A stretch of DNA of 64,000 nucleotides from Gordius sp. MW1 (taxonomy: Eukaryota; Nematomorpha; Gordioida; Gordea; Gordiidae), in NCBI GenBank assembly GCA_964036665.1, contig OZ038530.1:1054001-1118000 (forward strand). The letters are read 5' to 3'. The notes under the pieces were generated by a model. The model saw nothing but the letters and a program-made list of their open reading frames with translations, ran no database searches and was not told where the DNA came from. A program made the translations under genes and the position numbers. Shown in pieces: positions 33,853 through 44,400 of this stretch; within the stretch, counting starts at the first letter, position 1; the number at the start of each line of letters is the position of its first letter.

Positions 33853-34089
33853 ATGTCTGGTAAATAAAAAAGTACTCTTTTACACTACTTTAGTAAAAAG
33901 GAAAAGTCTAATAAAAAGGATGGTAAATATGATTTAATTTGGAATAATTTTAATTATGCAACAGGTGAAGATATGAATAATTGTTCTGTAGAAAAAACTC
34001 TGGTTTGTTCCATTCAATGTTATAATGAAAAGGATGGTATTTATATTTATATTACTAACAAAATATTGGTCATTTTAAATGTATATTAA
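33853..34089 (+). pseudogene. hAT N-terminal remnant with early stop, copy E
   Basis: The ATG at 33853 is followed by TCT GGT AAA TAA; a T-to-A change makes codon 5 a stop (33865-33867). The rest of the 78-codon frame matches the other copies. The loss without other damage suggests the frame is not under strong constraint. Confidence 0.8.
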
Positions 34090-34441
34090 CTAATTATAAT
34101 TTGCTTGCAAGCATATAAAAAAGATCTTTTTTGTCTAATCAATTATGTATTATGAAAAGGTGAGGATAATTCTGTGGAGAAACTGGTTTATTCCATAGAT
34201 TGTCAAAATAAAAAAGATGGTATTTACATTTATACACACAAAATAATGTTTATAACTAATGATTATTATCTGTCATGCATTTAAATTCTGATATAGATAA
34301 AATATCTTTTTTATCTATTTGATTTTGATTTAGAAATAGGCGAGAAGATATGTTTGGGGAATACTATGGGTATTTGTGTTTATATAAAATAATAAATAAG
34401 GCATGAATATGTTTGTTTGTAATAGGTAAAGATGGGACTGA

Positions 34442-34648
34442 ATTAAGAAAAACTCTTGTTTTATCCCTTACTTTAGTGCAATGAACCGAATTATGGTTGC
34501 ATTAAGAAACAGGCTAGGGGAGATATCTTTAGACCACTGTATGAGAATATCTATAGAAGGGGCTGACCTTCCTACTGAAGAATATCTAGATATGGCGATG
34601 AAGGAGTACGCCTTTAAAAAACAAAGAAGTATTCGGTTACTTTCTTAA
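34442..34648 (+). pseudogene. hAT C-terminal remnant, copy E
   Basis: Open segment of 207 bp ending TAA at 34646-34648, with the same motifs as copy B. It is intact even though the N-terminal frame of this copy is broken. Confidence 0.72.
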
Positions 34649-34842
34649 AAGAACACTTGCCCGTTAAAATATTACATGTATTTATTTAATGATTATGCGT
34701 GTATGTATCAATTTATATATCACTTATATCACCAATAAAAATTAGTAAATATTATACAAAATGGTTTAGCAATTAAAAAAATTTTTACCCCCCCGGAAGT
34801 TGAAAATACCCCCCCGGAGCATTTTTTCTGAAAGAAACCCTG

Positions 34843-36008
34843 GCCCGTTGTCCGTCCGTTGTCCGTCCGTTCGTTGTCCGTTCGTTGTCCGTTCGTTGTC
34901 CGTCTGATGTCCTTTTGTTGTCCTTCCGTTGTCCGTTCGTTGTCCGTCTGATGTCCTTCCGTTGTCCGTCCGTTGTCCGCCCGTTGTCCTTCCGTTGTCC
35001 TTCCGTTGTCCGTCCGTTGTCCTTCCGTTGTCCGTCAGATGTCCTTTTGTTGTCTGTCCGTTGTCCGTTCGTTGTCCGTTCGTTGTCCTTCCGTTGTCCT
35101 TCCGTTGTCCGTCCGTTGTCCGTCCGTTGTCCTTCCGTTGTCCGTCTGATGTCCGTCCGTTGTCCTTCCGTTGTCCGTCCGTTGTCCGTCCGTTGTCCTT
35201 CCGTTGTCCGTCAGATGTCCTGTTGTCTGTCCGTTGTCCGTTTGTTGTCCGTTCGTTGTCCTTCCGTTGTCCTTCCGTTGTCCTTCCGTTGTCCGTCCGT
35301 TGTCCGTCCGTTGTCCGTCCGTTGTCCTTCCGTTGTCCTTCCGTTGTCCTTCCGTTGTCCTTCCGTTGTCCGTCCGTTGTCCGTCTGATGTCATTTTGTT
35401 GTCCGTCCGTTGTCCGTCCGTTGTCCGTCCGTTGTCCGTTCGTTGTCCGTCCGTTGTCCGTCTGATGTCCTTTTGTTGTCTGTCCGTTGTCCGTTCGTTG
35501 TCCGTTCGTTGTCCGTTCGTTGTCCGTTCGTTGTCCGTCTGATGTCCTTTTGTTGTCCTTCCGTTGTCCGTCCGTTGTCCGTCTGATGTCCGCCCGTTGT
35601 CCTTCCGTCGTCCGTCCGTTGTCCGCCCGTTGTCCTTCCGTTGTCCTTCCGTTGTCCGTCCGTTGTCCTTCCGTTGTCCGTCCGTTGTCCGTTCGTTGTC
35701 CGTTCGTTGTCCGTTCGTTGTCCTTCCGTTGTCCTTCCGTTGTCCGTCCGTTGTCCTTCCGTTGTCCGTCCGTTGTCCGTCTGATGTCCTTTTGTTGTCC
35801 GTCCGTTGTCCGTCTGATGTCCTTTTGTTGTCCTTCCGTTGTCCGTCCGTTGTCCGTCTGATGTCCTTCCGTTGTCCATCCGTTGTCCGTCCCTTGTCCA
35901 TCTGATGTCCTTCCGTTGTCCGTCCGTTGTCCGTCTGATGTCCTTCCGTTGTCCGTCCGTTGTCCGTCCCTTGTCCGTCTGATGTCCTTCCGTTGTCCGT
36001 CCGTTGTC
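34843..36008 (+). repeat. 11-bp satellite array, S14
   Basis: Array between hAT E and M8, parallel to 30302-31492. Near 35219 a GTCCTTTTGTT unit has lost three T (GTCCTGTTGTC), a rare phase change. No gene is seen. Confidence 0.95.
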
Positions 36009-36601
36009 CATCAGGAGGCTACAAGTTTGAATCCCGGAGAGTATTCTGTTCTTGTTAATAACATTGATAATATGACTTTTTATCCGTCCGCTGAAATTTT
36101 CACGAAGCCTATATGGTTGAACAAAAAAATTTAAAAAATTTTCAAGTCGAAAAATTTTTTTTTTTCGGAATTCACCTCTGATATCGAAAATTTTCATGAG
36201 GCCTATATGGTGTTACAAAAAAATTGAAAAAATTTTGAGGTCGAAAAAATATTTTCTGATCAAAAAATTTTTTTTTACGGAATTCACTTCTGATATCAAA
36301 AATTTTCATGAGGCCTATATGGTTGAACAAAAAAATGGAAAAAAATTTGAGGTCGAAAAAAATATTTTTTGATAAAAAAAATTTAATAAATTGCATAGCA
36401 CGGAGGGACGACGGAGGGACGACGGAGGGACGACGGACGGACGACGGAGGGACGACGGACGGACGACGGAGAGACGACGGAGGGAGGACGGACGGACAAC
36501 GGAGGGACGACGGACCGTCCGTTGTCCGTCAGGAGGCAACAAGTTTGAATCCGTGAGAGTATTCTGTTGATAATATGACTTTTTGGCCGTCCGCTGGCTA
36601 C
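36009..36601 (+). repeat. J module M8 (three AT subrepeats, longest)
   Basis: The module is 593 bp. It has a three-subrepeat core as in M7, plus one additional 11-bp unit in the inverted GGAGGGACGAC stretch. Tag 1 ends TTTTTATCCGTCC rather than TTTTTAGCCGTCC. It lies 4516 bp downstream of M7. Confidence 0.9.
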
Positions 36602-37983
36602 GTCCGTTGTCCGTCCGTTGTCCGCCCGTTGTCCGTCTGTTGTCCGTCCGTTGTCCGTCCTTTGTCCGTTCGTTGTCCGTTCGTTGTCCTTCCGTTGTTC
36701 TTCCGTTGTCCTTCCGTTGTCCGTCCGTTGTCCGTCTGATGTCCTTCCGTTGTCCGTCCGTTGTCCGTCCGTTGTCCGCCCGTTGTCCTTCCGTTGTCCG
36801 TCCGTTGTCCTTCCGTTGTCCGTCCGTTGTCCTTCCGTTGTCCGTCCGTTGTCCTTCCGTTGTCCGTCCGTTGTCCGTCCGTTGTCCGTCTGATGTCCTT
36901 TTGTTGTCCTTCCGTTGTCCGTCCGTTGTCCGTCTGATGTCCTTCCGTTGTCCATCCGTTGTCCGTCCCTTGTCCGTCTGATGTCCTTCCGTTGTCCGTC
37001 CGTTGTCCGTCCCTTGTCCGTCTGATGTCCTTCCGTTGTCCGTCCGTTGTCCGTCCGTTGTCCGCCCGTTGTCCTTCCGTTGTCCTTCCGTTGTCCGTCC
37101 GTTGTCCGTCTGATGTCCTTCCGTTGTCCGTCCGTTGTCCGTCCGTTGTCCGTCCGTTGTCCGTCCGTTGTCCGTCCGTTGTCCTTCCGTTGTCCGTCCG
37201 TTGTCCTTCCGTTGTCCGTCCGTTGTCCGTCTGATGTCCTTTTGTTGTCCGTCCGTTGTCCGTCCGTTGTCCGTCCCTTGTCCGTCTGATGTCCTTTTGT
37301 TGTCCGTCCGTTGTCCGTTCGTTGTCCGTTCGTTGTCCGTTCGTTGTCCTTTCGTTGTCCGTCCGTTGTCCGTCTGATGTCCTTCCGTTGTCCGTCCGTT
37401 GTCCGCCCGTTGTATGTCCGTTGTCCGTCCGTTGTCCGTCCTTTGTCCGCCCGTTGTCCGTCCGTTGTCCGTCTGATGTCCTTTTGTTGTCCGCCCGTTG
37501 TCCGTCCGTTGTCCGTTCGTTGTCCTTCCGTTGTCCGTCTGATGTCCTTTTGTTGTCCGCCCGTTGTCCTTCCGTAGTCCGCCCGTTGTCCGTCCGTTGT
37601 CCTTCCCTGTCCTTCCGTTGTCCGTTCGTTGTCCGTTCGTTGTCCGTCCGTTGTCCGTCCGTTGTCCGCCCGTTGTCCGTTCGTTGTACGTCCGTTGACC
37701 GTGTGATGTCCTTTTGTTGTCTGTCCGTTGTCCGTTCGTTGTCCGTTCGTTGTCCGTTCGTTGTCCGTTCGTTGTCCGTTCGTTGTCCGTCTGATGTCCT
37801 TTTGTTGTCCTTCCGTTGTCCGTCCGTTGTCCGTCTGATGTCCTTCCGTTGTCCGTCCGTTGTCCGCCCGTTGTCCTTCCGTTGTCCGCACGTTGTCCGC
37901 CCGTTGTATGTCCGTTGTCCGTCCGTTGTCCGTCCGTTGTCCGTCCGTTGTCCGTCCGTTGTCCGTCCGTTGTCCGCCCGTTG
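36602..37983 (+). repeat. 11-bp satellite array, S15
   Basis: Copy of 32075-33412 with the shared GTCCTTCCCT irregular unit. Five GTCCGTCCGTT units lie between the TATGTCC landmark and the hAT target-site unit, the highest number among the copies. No gene is seen. Confidence 0.95.
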
Positions 37984-38422
37984 CAGGGTTTCTTTCAGGG
38001 GGGAGCCCGGGGGGGTAATACCTCCCCGGGGAGTTTCAAATACCCCCCCCCCCCCCGGAGAGTTTTGATTGAAGGAAGCATGAACATGAACTGAGGTTCC
38101 ACCATGAAGTCATAAATTATATTAATAATAGGCTTAGGCTAAAATTGAAATTCAATAAATTATTTTAATTTGTCAATAAAAAATATAAAATTGGCGAAAT
38201 TAAATTTTTTTACAGATCAGGTGGAAATTATTCATAGACATCATTTTTTAACATCTGTGAACCGTAAATTTACAATCTTGAAAGTTACAAATTATCTTTA
38301 ATATATCAATAGGTAACTAAACATAAATAAATGCTTTTAGAATTATTAAATCACTATCTTACTTATAAACTTAAAAAGAATTATTATAAATAATACATTC
38401 TATGTTTTTTTTGAATTGCAGA
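37984..38422 (+). mobile_element. hAT-type transposon copy F, truncated to its left 439 bp
   Basis: The left terminus is intact (CAGGGTTTCTTTCAG) with the same GCCCGTTG left flank, and the C-tract is expanded to 14. The copy ends immediately after the likely splice acceptor (GAATTGCAGA), where it joins satellite (CGTCTGATGTCC). The ATG, both reading-frame remnants and the right terminus are missing. It is the last hAT sequence in the window. Confidence 0.9.
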
Positions 38423-41400
38423 CGTCTGATGTCCTTTTGTTGTCCGTCCGTTGTCCGTCCGTTGTCCTTCCGTTGTCCTTCCGTTGTCCGCCCGTTGTCC
38501 GCCCGTTGTCCGTCCGTTGTCCGCCCGTTGTCCTTCCGTTGTCCTTCCGTTGTCCGCCCGTTGTCCTTCCGTTGTCCGTCCGTTGTCCTTCCGTTGTCCG
38601 TCCGTTGTCCGTTTGATGTCCTTTTGTTGTCCGTCCGTTGTCCGTCCGTTGTCCTTCCGTTGTCCTTCCGTTGTCCGCCCGTTGTCCGTTCGTTGTCCGT
38701 TCGTTGTCCGTTTGTTGTCCTTCCGTTGTCCGTCCGTTGTCCGTCTGATGTGCTTCCGTTGTCCGTCCGTTGTCCGCCCGTTGTCATTCCGTTGTGCTTC
38801 CGTTGTCCGTTCGTTGTCCGTCGGTTGTCCGTCTGATGTCCTTCCGTTGTCCGTGCGTTGTCCGTCCCTTGTCCGTCTGATGTCCTTCCGTTGTCCGTCC
38901 GTTGTCCGTCCGTTGTCCGCCCGTTGTCCTTCCGTTGTCCGTCAGATGTCCTTTTGTTGTCTGTCTGTTGTCCGTTTGTTGTCCGTTCGTTGTCCGCCCG
39001 TTGTCCTTCCGTTGTCCTTCCGTTGTCCGTCCGTTGTCCGTCCGTTGTCCGTCCGTTGTCCGTCCGTTGTCCTTCCGTTGTCCTTCCGTTGTCCTTCCGT
39101 TGTCCTTCCGTTGTCCGTCCGTTGTCCGTCTGATGTCATTTTGTTGTCCGTCCGTTGTCCGTCCGTTGTCCGTCCGTTGTCCGTCCGTTGTCCGTCCGTT
39201 GTCCTTCCGTTGTCCTTCCGTTGTCCGCCCGTTGTCCGTTCGTTGTCCGTTCGTTGTCCGTTCGTTGTCCGTCTGATGTCCTTTTGTTGTCCTTCCGTTG
39301 TCCGTCCGTTGTCCGTCTGATGTCCTTCCGTTGTCCGTCCGTTGTCCGCCCGTTGTCATTCCGTTGTCCTTCCGTTGTCCGTCCGTTGTCCGCCCGTTGT
39401 CCTTCCGTTGTCCTTCCGTTGTCCGTCCGTTGTCCGTCTGATGTCCTTTTGTTGTCCGTCTGATGTCCTTCCGTTGTCCGTCCGTTGTCCGCCCGTTGTC
39501 CTTCCGTTGTCCTTCCGTTGTCCTTCCGTTGTCCTTCCGTTGTCCGTCTTTGTCCGTCTGATGTCATTTTGTTGTCCGTCCGTTGTCCGCCCGTTGTCCG
39601 TCCGTTGTCCGTTCGTTGTCCGTTCGTTGTCCGCCCGTTGTCCGTCTGATGTCCTTCCGTTATCCGTCCGTTGTCCGTCCGTTGTCCGTCTGATGTCCTT
39701 CCGTTGTCCGTCCGTTGTCCGCCCGTTGTCCTTCCGTTGTCCGTCCGTTGTCCGTCCGTTGTCCGTCTGATGTCCTTTTGTTGTCCGTCCGTTGTCCGCC
39801 CGTTGTCCATCCGTTGTCCGCCCGTTGTCCGTCCGTTGTCCGTCCGTTGTCCGCCCGTTGTCCTTCCGTTGTCCTTCCGTTGTCCTTCCGTTGTCCGCCC
39901 GTTGTCCGCCCGTTGTCCTTCCGTTGTCCGCCCATTGTCCGTCCGTTGTCCGTCCGTTGTCCGTCCGTTGTCCGTCCGTTGTCCTTTCGTTGTCCGTCCG
40001 TTGTCCGCCCGTTGTCCTTCCGTTGTCCGCCCGTTGTCCGTCCGTTGTCCGTCCGTTGTCCGCCCGTTGTCCTTCCGTTGTCCTTCCGTTGTCCTTCCGT
40101 TGTCCGTCCGTTGTCCGTCTGATGTCCTTTTGTTGTCCGTCCGTTGTCCGTCCGTTGTCCTTCCGTTGTCACTCCGTTATCCGCCCGTTGTCCGCCCGTT
40201 GTCCGTCCGTTGTCCGCCCGTTGTCCTTCCGTTGTCCGCCCATTGTCCGTCCGTTGTCCGTCCGTTGTCCGTCCGTTGTCCGTCTGTTGTCCTTTCGTTG
40301 TCCGCCCGTTGTCCGTCCGTTGTCCGTCCGTTGTCCGTCCGTTGTCCGTCCGTTGTCCGCCCGTTGTCCTTCCGTTGTCCGTTCGTTGTCCGTTCGTTGT
40401 CCGTCTGATGTCATTTTGTTGTCCGTCCGTTGTCCGCCCGTTGTCCGTCCGTTGTCCGTTCGTTGTCCGTTCGTTGTCCGCCCGTTGTCCGTCTGATGTC
40501 CTTCCGTTATCCGTCCGTTGTCCGTCCGTTGTCCGTCTGATGTCCTTCCGTTGTCCGTCCGTTGTCCGCCCGTTGTCCTTCCGTTGTCCGTCCGTTGTCC
40601 GTCCGTTGTCCGTCCGTTGTCCGTCGGTTGTCCGTCTGATGTCCTTCCGTTGTCCGTGCGTTGTCCGTCCCTTGTCCGTCTGATGTCCTTCCGTTGTCCG
40701 TCCGTTGTCCGTCCGTTGTCCATCCGTTGTCCGCCCGTTGTCCGTCCGTTGTCCGTCCGTTGTCCGCCCGTTGTCCTTCCGTTGTCCTTCCGTTGTCCTT
40801 CCGTTGTACGTCCGTTGTCCGTCTGATGTCATTTTGTTGTCCGTCCGTTGTCCGCCCGTTGTCCATCCGTTGTCCTTCCGTTGTCCTTCCGTTGTCCTTC
40901 CGTTGTCCGTCCGTTGTCCGTCCGTTGTCCTTCCGTTGTCCGTCCGTTGTCCGTCTGATGTCCTTTTGTTGTCCGTCCGTTGTCCGTCCGTTGTCCTTCC
41001 GTTGTCACTCCGTTGTCCGCCCGTTGTCCGCCCGTTGTCCGTCCGTTGTCCGCCCGTTGTCCTTCCGTTGTCCGCCCATTGTCCGTCCGTTGTCCGTCCG
41101 TTGTCCGTCCGTTGTCCGTCTGTTGTCCTTTCGTTGTCCGCCCGTTGTCCGTCCGTTGTCCGTCCGTTGTCCGTCCGTTGTCCGTCCGTTGTCCGTCCGT
41201 TGTCCGTCCGTTGTCCGCCCGTTGTCCTTCCGTTGTCCGTTCGTTGTCCGTTCGTTGTCCGTTCGTTGTCCGTCTGATGTCCTTTTGTTGTCCTTCCGTT
41301 GTCCGTCCGTTGTCCGTCTGATGTCCTTCCGTTGTCCGTCCGTTGTCCGCCCGTTGTCATTCCGTTGTCCTTCCGTTGTCCGTCCGTTGTCCGCCCGTTG

Positions 41401-44400
41401 TCCTTCCGTTGTCCTTCCGTTGTCCGTCCGTTGTCCTTCCGTTGTCCGTCCGTTGTCCGTCTGATGTCCTTCCGTTGTCCGTCCGTTGTCCTTCCGTTGT
41501 CCTTCCGTTGTCCTTCCGTTGTCCTTCCGTTGTCCTTCCGTTGTCCTTCCGTTGTACGTCCGTTGTCCGTCTGATGTCATTTTGTTGTCCGTCCGTTGTC
41601 CGCCCGTTGTCCATCCGTTGTCCTTCCGTTGTCCTTCCGTTGTCCTTCCGTTGTCCGTCCGTTGTCCGTCCGTTGTCCTTCCGTTGTCCGTCCGTTGTCC
41701 GTCCGTTTTCCTTCCGTTGTCCGTCAGATGTCCTTTTGTTGTCTGTCCGTTGTCCGTTCGTTGTCCGTTCGTTGTCCGCCCGTTGTCCTTCCGTTGTCCT
41801 TCCGTTGTCCGTCCGTTGTCCGTCCGTTGTCCTTCCGTTGTCCGTCTGATGTCCTTTTGTTGTCTGTCCGTTGTCCGTTCGTTGTCCGTTCGTTGTCCGT
41901 CCGTTGTCCGTCCGTTGTCCTTCCGTTGTCCTTCCGTTGTCCTTCCGTTGTCCGTTAGTTGTGCGTCTGATGTCATTTTGTTGTCCGTCCGTTGTCCGTC
42001 CGTTGTCCGTTTGTTGTCCGTCCGTTGTCCGTCTGATGTCCTTTTGTTGTCTATCCGTTGTCCGTTCGTTGTCCGTTCGTTGTCCGTTCGTTGTCCGTTC
42101 GTTGTCCGTCTGATGTCCTTTTGTTGTCCTTCCGTTGTCCGTCCGTTGTCCGTTTGATGTCCTTTTGTTGTCCGTCCGTTGTCCGTCCGTTGTCCTTGCG
42201 TTGTCCTTCCGTTGTCCGCCCGTTGTCCGTTCGTTGTCCGTCCGTTGTCCTTTCGTTGTCCGCCCGTTGTCCGTCCGTTGTCCGTCCGTTGTCCGTCCGT
42301 TGTCCGCCCGTTGTCCTTCCGTTGTCCTTCCGTTGTCCGTCTGTTGTCCTTTCGTTGTCCGCCCGTTGTCCGCCCGTTGTCCGTCCGTTGTCCGTCCGTT
42401 GTCCGCCCGTTGTCCTTCCGTTGTCCTTCCGTTGTCCTTCCGTTGTCCGTCCGTTGTCCGTCTGATGTCCTTTTGTTGTCCGTCCGTTGTCCGTCCGTTG
42501 TCCTTCCGTTGTCACTCCGTTGTCCGCCCGTTGTCCGCCCGTTGTCCGTCCGTTGTCCGCCCGTTGTCCTTCCGTTGTCCGCCCATTGTCCGTCCGTTGT
42601 CCGTCCGTTGTCCGTCCGTTGTCCGCCCGTTGTCCTTCCGTTGTCCGCCCATTGTCCGTCCGTTGTCCGTTCGTTGTCCGTCGGTTGTCCGTCTGATGTC
42701 CTTCCGTTGTCCGTGCGTTGTCCGTCCCTTGTCCGTCTGATGTCCTTCCGTTGTCCGTCCGTTGTCCGTCCGTTGTCCGCCCGTTGTCCTTCCGTTGTCC
42801 GTTCGTTGTCCGTTCGTTGTCCGTCTGATGTCATTTTGTTGTCCGTCCGTTGTCCGCCCGTTGTCCGTCCGTTGTCCGTTCGTTGTCCGTTCGTTGTCCG
42901 CCCGTTGTCCGTCTGATGTCCTTCCGTTATCCGTCCGTTGTCCGTCCGTTGTCCGTCTGATGTCCTTCCGTTGTCCGTCCGTTGTCCGCCCGTTGTCCTT
43001 TCGTTGTCCGTCCGTTGTTACCGTTGTCCTTCCGTTGTCCGCCCGTTGTCCGTCCGTTGTCCGTCCGTTGTCCGCCCGTTGTCCTTCCGTTGTCCTTCCG
43101 TTGTCCTTCCGTTGTCCGTCCGTTGTCCGTCTGATGTCCTTTTGTTGTCCGTCCGTTGTCCGTCCGTTGTCCTTCCGTTGTCACTCCGTTGTCCGCCCGT
43201 TGTCCGCCCGTTGTCCGTCCGTTGTCCGCCCGTTGTCCTTCCGTTGTCCGCCCATTGTCCGTCCGTTGTCCGTCCGTTGTCCGTCCGTTGTCCGTCTGTT
43301 GTCCTTTCGTTGTCCGTCTGATGTCCTTCCGTTGTCCGTCCGTTGTCCGCCCGTTGTCCTTCCGTTGTCCTTCCGTTGTCCTTCCGTTGTCCTTCCGTTG
43401 TCCGTCCGTTGTCCGTCTGATGTCATTTTGTTGTCCGTCCGTTGTCCGCCCGTTGTCCGTCCGTTGTCCGTTCGTTGTCCGTTCGTTGTCCGCCCGTTGT
43501 CCGTCTGATGTCCTTCCGTTATCCGTCCGTTGTCCGTCCGTTGTCCGTCTGATGTCCTTCCGTTGTCCGTCCGTTGTCCGCCCGTTGTCCTTCCGTTGTC
43601 CGTCCGTTGTCCGTCCGTTGTCCGTCTGATGTCCTTTTGTTGTCCGTCCGTTGTCCGCCCGTTGTCCATCCGTTGTCCGCCCGTTGTCCGTCCGTTGTCC
43701 GTCCGTTGTCCGCCCGTTGTCCTTCCGTTGTCCTTCCGTTGTCCTTCCGTTGTCCGCCCGTTGTCCGCCCGTTGTCCTTCCGTTGTCCGCCCATTGTCCG
43801 TCCGTTGTCCGTCCGTTGTCCGTCCGTTGTCCGTCCGTTGTCCTTTCGTTGTCCGTCCGTTGTCCGCCCGTTGTCCTTCCGTTGTCCGCCCGTTGTCCGT
43901 CCGTTGTCCGTCCGTTGTCCGCCCGTTGTCCTTCCGTTGTCCTTCCGTTGTCCTTCCGTTGTCCGTCCGTTGTCCGTCTGATGTCCTTTTGTTGTCCGTC
44001 CGTTGTCCGTCCGTTGTCCTTCCGTTGTCACTCCGTTGTCCGCCCGTTGTCCGCCCGTTGTCCGTCCGTTGTCCGCCCGTTGTCCTTCCGTTGTCCGCCC
44101 ATTGTCCGTCCGTTGTCCGTCCGTTGTCCGTCCGTTGTCCGTCTGTTGTCCTTTCGTTGTCCGCCCGTTGTCCGTCCGTTGTCCGTCCGTTGTCCGTCCG
44201 TTGTCCGTCCGTTGTCCGCCCGTTGTCCTTCCGTTGTCCGTTCGTTGTCCGTTCGTTGTCCGTTCGTTGTCCGTCTGATGTCCTTTTGTTGTCCTTCCGT
44301 TGTCCGTCCGTTGTCCGTCTGATGTCCTTCCGTTGTCCGTCCGTTGTCCGCCCGTTGTCATTCCGTTGTCCTTCCGTTGTCCGTCCGTTGTCCGCCCGTT

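Larger units (their letters stand above)
33413..34842 (+). mobile_element. hAT-type non-autonomous transposon, copy E (with target duplication)
   Basis: The copy is 1430 bp with perfect GCCCGTTG on both sides. The left terminus reads CAGGGTTTCTTTCAG then G instead of A, so the inverted repeat is 15 bp. The C-tract near the left end has 12 C against 7 in A-D, and the adjacent hairpin is disrupted (CCTCCCCGTGG). These changes are shared with F, defining an E/F subtype. Confidence 0.9.
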
